A stretch of DNA of 64,000 nucleotides from NCBI RefSeq assembly GCF_965638725.1, contig NC_134963.1, positions 7,757,501 through 7,821,500 on the forward strand, read 5' to 3'. The notes below the pieces were generated by a model. The model saw nothing but the letters and a program-made list of their open reading frames with translations. It was not told where the DNA came from and did no database searches. Shown here piece after piece: positions 60,515 through 64,000 of the stretch. A program made the position numbers and the translations under genes. The stretch comes from Aptenodytes patagonicus (taxonomy: Eukaryota; Chordata; Aves; Sphenisciformes; Spheniscidae). How positions within the stretch are numbered: position 1 is the first letter of the stretch; each line of letters opens with the position of its first letter.

Positions 60515-63500
60515 GACGCTTCCACCAAATGTAAGCGTTTATTTATACAAGAAAAGCAGAATAAAGGTATTTAAAAAAACCAAACCTTGCGATGGCATTT
60601 CTGGGGAAGACTGCTATGGCAAGGCAAGGGAATGTAAGCTGGCTCTTCTGGTTTGTGACGGTTAACGGGATGCCTTGTTCAGAAACTGTTAGTATGAAAA
60701 ATAACTACCTACTGAGCTGACAACGTGGCTTAGTCTGCATTATTCCTCAGGCATGAGAAGTACTGCACTTCCTCCATTAAGAGAAATATTAGCAATCATT
60801 GTGCTTGCTTTCCTTTTTGTACAAAATATTTACATTTCTGTTCCAAATAAATACAAATTACAGCATATTAACCCACAAAAGTGGGATTTAAAATCAGGTA
60901 ACCTGCAACTTCGTTTCTAGCCGTTCTAATCCTCTGCATCAGGGGAGGGATTTTTTTTTTTCCCCTCCATTATTTCCAGCCCCAAATAAGGACACGATAC
61001 ATCTCGAGGGATGTTAAGAATCTCCTTTATGCAAGTGTACACTGTATGGCCAAGAGCACTTGACAGGGTGATGCTGTGTACGGTACCAAGATGGACACAC
61101 GCCAAGCCAGAACTAATACCCAGCTCCAGAGTTTTTCCATTGTTTAGTATAATTTTACATTCTGAATGAATATATATTAAAAAAAAAAAATAAATCACAA
61201 ACCAATCTTTGCTTTGACAAACAAACCTATTACAGACAATGTCAAGTTCATTTAAAGCACAAGGAAGTAATGATTAGAAAAGCTTTAATTAAAAGGCCGT
61301 TTGAGCTACAGTCGAACCACTGCAGCTCTTCCTTCCTAGTAACAAAAAAAAAAGCCAACCCCCCAACTCCTCTTGCCGGGCTCATACCATTCTTCAGAAA
61401 AAAACCAAAGTCAATGCAGGTTATTTATTGGTGAGACATTTCTTCCTGTATAAGAAGCTTCATTTACACAGCGAGGTGTAAACAGCATTGACTAAAAGTC
61501 TGTTATTCGTAATCATAAATAATTAATTGTAATAAATATGTTATCAAGTAACTTTACAGCACGCTTTTCAGGGCCAAGATGCAGATACATTCCACTCAAC
61601 TGTGCTCTCTGGAAGGAGAAGAAAGACAGCAGCAGCTTCTTACTCGCAGCTGTAACCGCAGCCTTGGAAACGCTGGCATACCGAGTCCTCGCACCCCTGC
61701 GGGTGAGGTATTTGACCGCGCTGCAAGTCCACCCAAAGCATTACGGGCTTGAAAGGGGAGATCTAAACCCGATACAAACCCACGATCCAGTCGGCAGAAA
61801 GAAACCCCAAACGCATCGTTGTCAGCGACAATCCTTCTGCCGTGAAGGTCAGCTGACGTTCTTCACGCTTCCTTGCGGCACCCGTTTGGGAACGCACGTC
61901 CCAGACGGGAATGAACCGGCTCCAGGCCATTCCTCCTGCTTCGTTTTCCCCTTGGTCTTCGCAAACTCCACGTGCGTTTGCGCTTACTCTGAATGATTTC
62001 TCAGCTACACATATGCTTCTACCAGGAAATGGACAAGATTCAAGAGTAAATATTCTTCCTACATGTATGTGTTCCTTTGAAAGGGCAATATGCAATAGAA
62101 GGGTAACACAGCTTTCCTAACCACGGGATTTGGAGACTCTGTATGCCAACAACTATCTCTACAACTGTTGCACACACATTTTTCCATTCGCTCACAGGAG
62201 AACAAGAATATACACACTTGTTTAGGCTTTTCTCTCTTACTCGCATCTTCCAAGTACCACACGCTCGTAGTTCCCAATATTCACAATAATATACAATAAA
62301 TACAGCTTTTTCAATTCCCATTACCACTGGCAAGCCAAATGAGCGTATGCCGTCTTCTAAAGAGACATATAATACCAACCTTAAAGTACAGTTACACACA
62401 CACCGTCGTAGACCTTTCGTGTGGCTGATGCGCTAAGCGCATCGGAAGGAAAATAACGAACTGGCAGCTCAGTACTGGCACTTAACTTACAAATAGTACC
62501 GAGCCGAGTAGCACAGCAGTGATTTCAGTACGTTCTCTTCGGTTCTTCAGCAGGCAGGTAATTCTCACTTGTGCTGGGTTCTCGGCGATTAACAAAGCAA
62601 CGCCGTACTTTTAAATGCACCCGGTGCAGGGCAACCGCTTTTATACGAGTAGAGGAAGGTACAGGTGTTGATGTGGTGTTTTGAAACCACCCCGGAACAT
62701 ATCTCACAACATACAAAAGTTAAACTTAGAGAATTGTTCCCTCTCCGTAGTCTGCTATTATCTTCCCATATAAAATAGAAGCTTTATCTTCAACCAAGTG
62801 ACTTCGTGTCTTCCCCCCACCTCATCCTCCTTTCGGGCGTCACCCTCCTAGGATAATTTGCTCTTAGATCAAAGATCATTTCTGAGTACAAAAATGAGCT
62901 CCAGGTGTTTAACCACACACCGATTATTCTGAAAGCCTGTTCGGAAATAGGATAAAGTCACAGATTATAAGCTTGAACTGTGGTATCTTACACCGTACAG
63001 AGAGAAGCCATTGTGTTTCTGCTAATATTTTAATTACAATAAATTATTTTGTTACTAAGCAAAGCAGACATTCAAGAACATCTAGGGCAAGAACCCAACT
63101 GAATTACGGCCCTTTCACTGTTCTTTCAATTATAAATCTTCCTACGCTGAAACCCCAAATTAACTGCCGCAGCTACCCGTGTGCTTGCTTATAGTTTAAA
63201 AAGTTACAAGAAAATGGTGGAAACGTGAACATGCAGTTTGGCAGCGTATTTTCTGCTTTAAAACTCAAGCAAGTTCTAGAAATTCTGCACGATCGCTGCC
63301 TGCGACAGAAGCAGAGCACTGCCGTGCTCCGTTCCTGCAGGTGTCCTGCAGCGATTCCCTCCCCACACCCGGTTCATTCCATTTTTGTACTCAGAAACGT
63401 TTCAGGGGCGAGCGATCTATGAGCCTCCACCTCCGAGCGCTCCCGAACTCAGAACGCCCTCACTTTTGGTGTGTTTGCATGGGTAATATCATTCTAAATT

Positions 63501-63813
63501 ACAAAATTAGAAATGTACATGTTTAAAGGTTTTTCAAAATTAAATTATACACAAACTGGTCTTTACTAAACTATCCTACAAATATTCCACAAACAAGGCA
63601 GCAAAATAACCAGTCCACCACAAAGTCTACAAATACAAAATGTAAGTCTTCCAGTAATTATTGTAACGGGAACAAAAGTTCAGAAAATAAATTAACCTCC
63701 AGCTCCTCACACAGTGTTACAGGAGGTATTTTTATGTGAATTGAAGGGTTTCCAACGTTAGCAGAGTCATGAAACAATCCAGACAGTCACCTCTAGGCAT
63801 CCCCCTCTCCCAC
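60515..63813 (-). other. HECTD4 3' UTR
   Basis: Long AT-rich stretch after the HECTD4 stop without coding similarity on either strand. Length to the distal hexamer is about 3.3 kb, in line with a long 3' UTR in mammals (remembered). A short A-run occurs at about 61180-61190. No repeat family recognised. Confidence 0.6.
60538..60543 (-). terminator. Candidate HECTD4 poly(A) signal
   Basis: AATAAA on the minus strand about 3.27 kb after the HECTD4 stop. An earlier minus hexamer at 61424-61429 is an alternative giving a UTR of about 2.4 kb. Confidence 0.5.
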
Positions 63814-63950
63814 TCAGCCGCTGAGTGGATCCTCCCGGTAGTGGATGGCGTATCGGAGCTTTTCCAGCATTATGTCCAGCGAGGAGTACTGAGGAAGTTT
63901 GATCATGAACATGCACGTTTCAACACGGATGTACCGGGAGTCTGGAGAAC
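63814..63950 (-). CDS. HECTD4: HECTD4, last coding exon of the HECT-type E3 ubiquitin ligase (partial gene)
   Basis: One exon with acceptor cttcccctgcag at its right end and stop TGA at 63814-63816, coding 44 residues plus the end of a split codon. It reads SPDSRYIRVETCMFMIKLPQ, YSSLDIMLEKLRYAIHYRED, PLSG. HECTD4 is a giant (about 4000-residue) E3 ligase; this is the end of its C-terminal HECT domain. The Cys in the ETCMF motif, followed by the LPQYSS segment typical of HECT C-lobes, is the expected thioester-forming catalytic residue. The minus orientation, tail-to-tail with TRAFD1, matches the human order. The remaining exons lie right of the window; 63951-64000 is intron. Confidence 0.93.
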
Positions 63951-64000
63951 CTGCAGGGGAAGAAGCACCAGAAGGGGTTTGCACACGCCCTCCGCTTTCC

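Noticed and set aside
1-64000. Retrovirus-like or other capsid/envelope-bearing elements, tRNA, rRNA, CRISPR
   Set aside because: No LTR pairs, primer-binding sites, Gag/Pol/Env-like frames, tRNA cloverleaf blocks or regularly spaced repeats were seen on either strand. Small snoRNA or miRNA genes in introns cannot be excluded by eye.

Overview
The window is vertebrate nuclear DNA, almost certainly from a bird. Its genes have many short GT-AG exons, three CpG islands and long AT-rich introns. The only interspersed repeat I can name is a 5'-truncated CR1 LINE, the typical avian retroposon. The gene order TMEM116 - ERP29 - NAA25 - TRAFD1 - HECTD4 matches human 12q24.1 (chicken chromosome 15, from memory). 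Introns are compact: NAA25 spans about 30 kb here against roughly 80 kb in human. I cannot name the species.

Layout. (1) 774-9478, minus: the first five coding exons of TMEM116, a GPCR-like multi-pass membrane protein; its remaining exons lie left of the window. Its start is inside a CpG island (about 9.1-10.2 kb). (2) 11737-15592, minus: complete three-exon ERP29, an ER-lumen chaperone ending in KDEL, with its own CpG island (about 14.9-15.75 kb). (3) 19674-49379, minus: complete 24-exon NAA25, the auxiliary subunit of the NatB N-terminal acetyltransferase; the exons join in phase to 971 codons plus stop. (4) 49792-59187, plus: TRAFD1, an interferon-inducible zinc-finger regulator of innate signalling, sharing a third CpG island head-to-head with NAA25; one internal splice junction is unusual. 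(5) About 60.5-63.95 kb, minus: the last coding exon (with the catalytic Cys of the HECT domain) and the long 3' UTR of HECTD4, tail-to-tail with TRAFD1.

The genes are unrelated housekeeping or signalling genes that are neighbours by descent; they do not form a pathway. I found no new multi-gene system, no CRISPR array, no tRNA or rRNA gene and no recognisable retrovirus-like element. The points most worth a second look are: ERP29 lies in the opposite orientation to its mammalian counterpart; the TRAFD1 exon 4/5 junction appears to have changed splice sites; NAA25 intron 15 holds an exon-like block followed by poly(A) signals; and TRAFD1 and HECTD4 have interleaved poly(A) signals.
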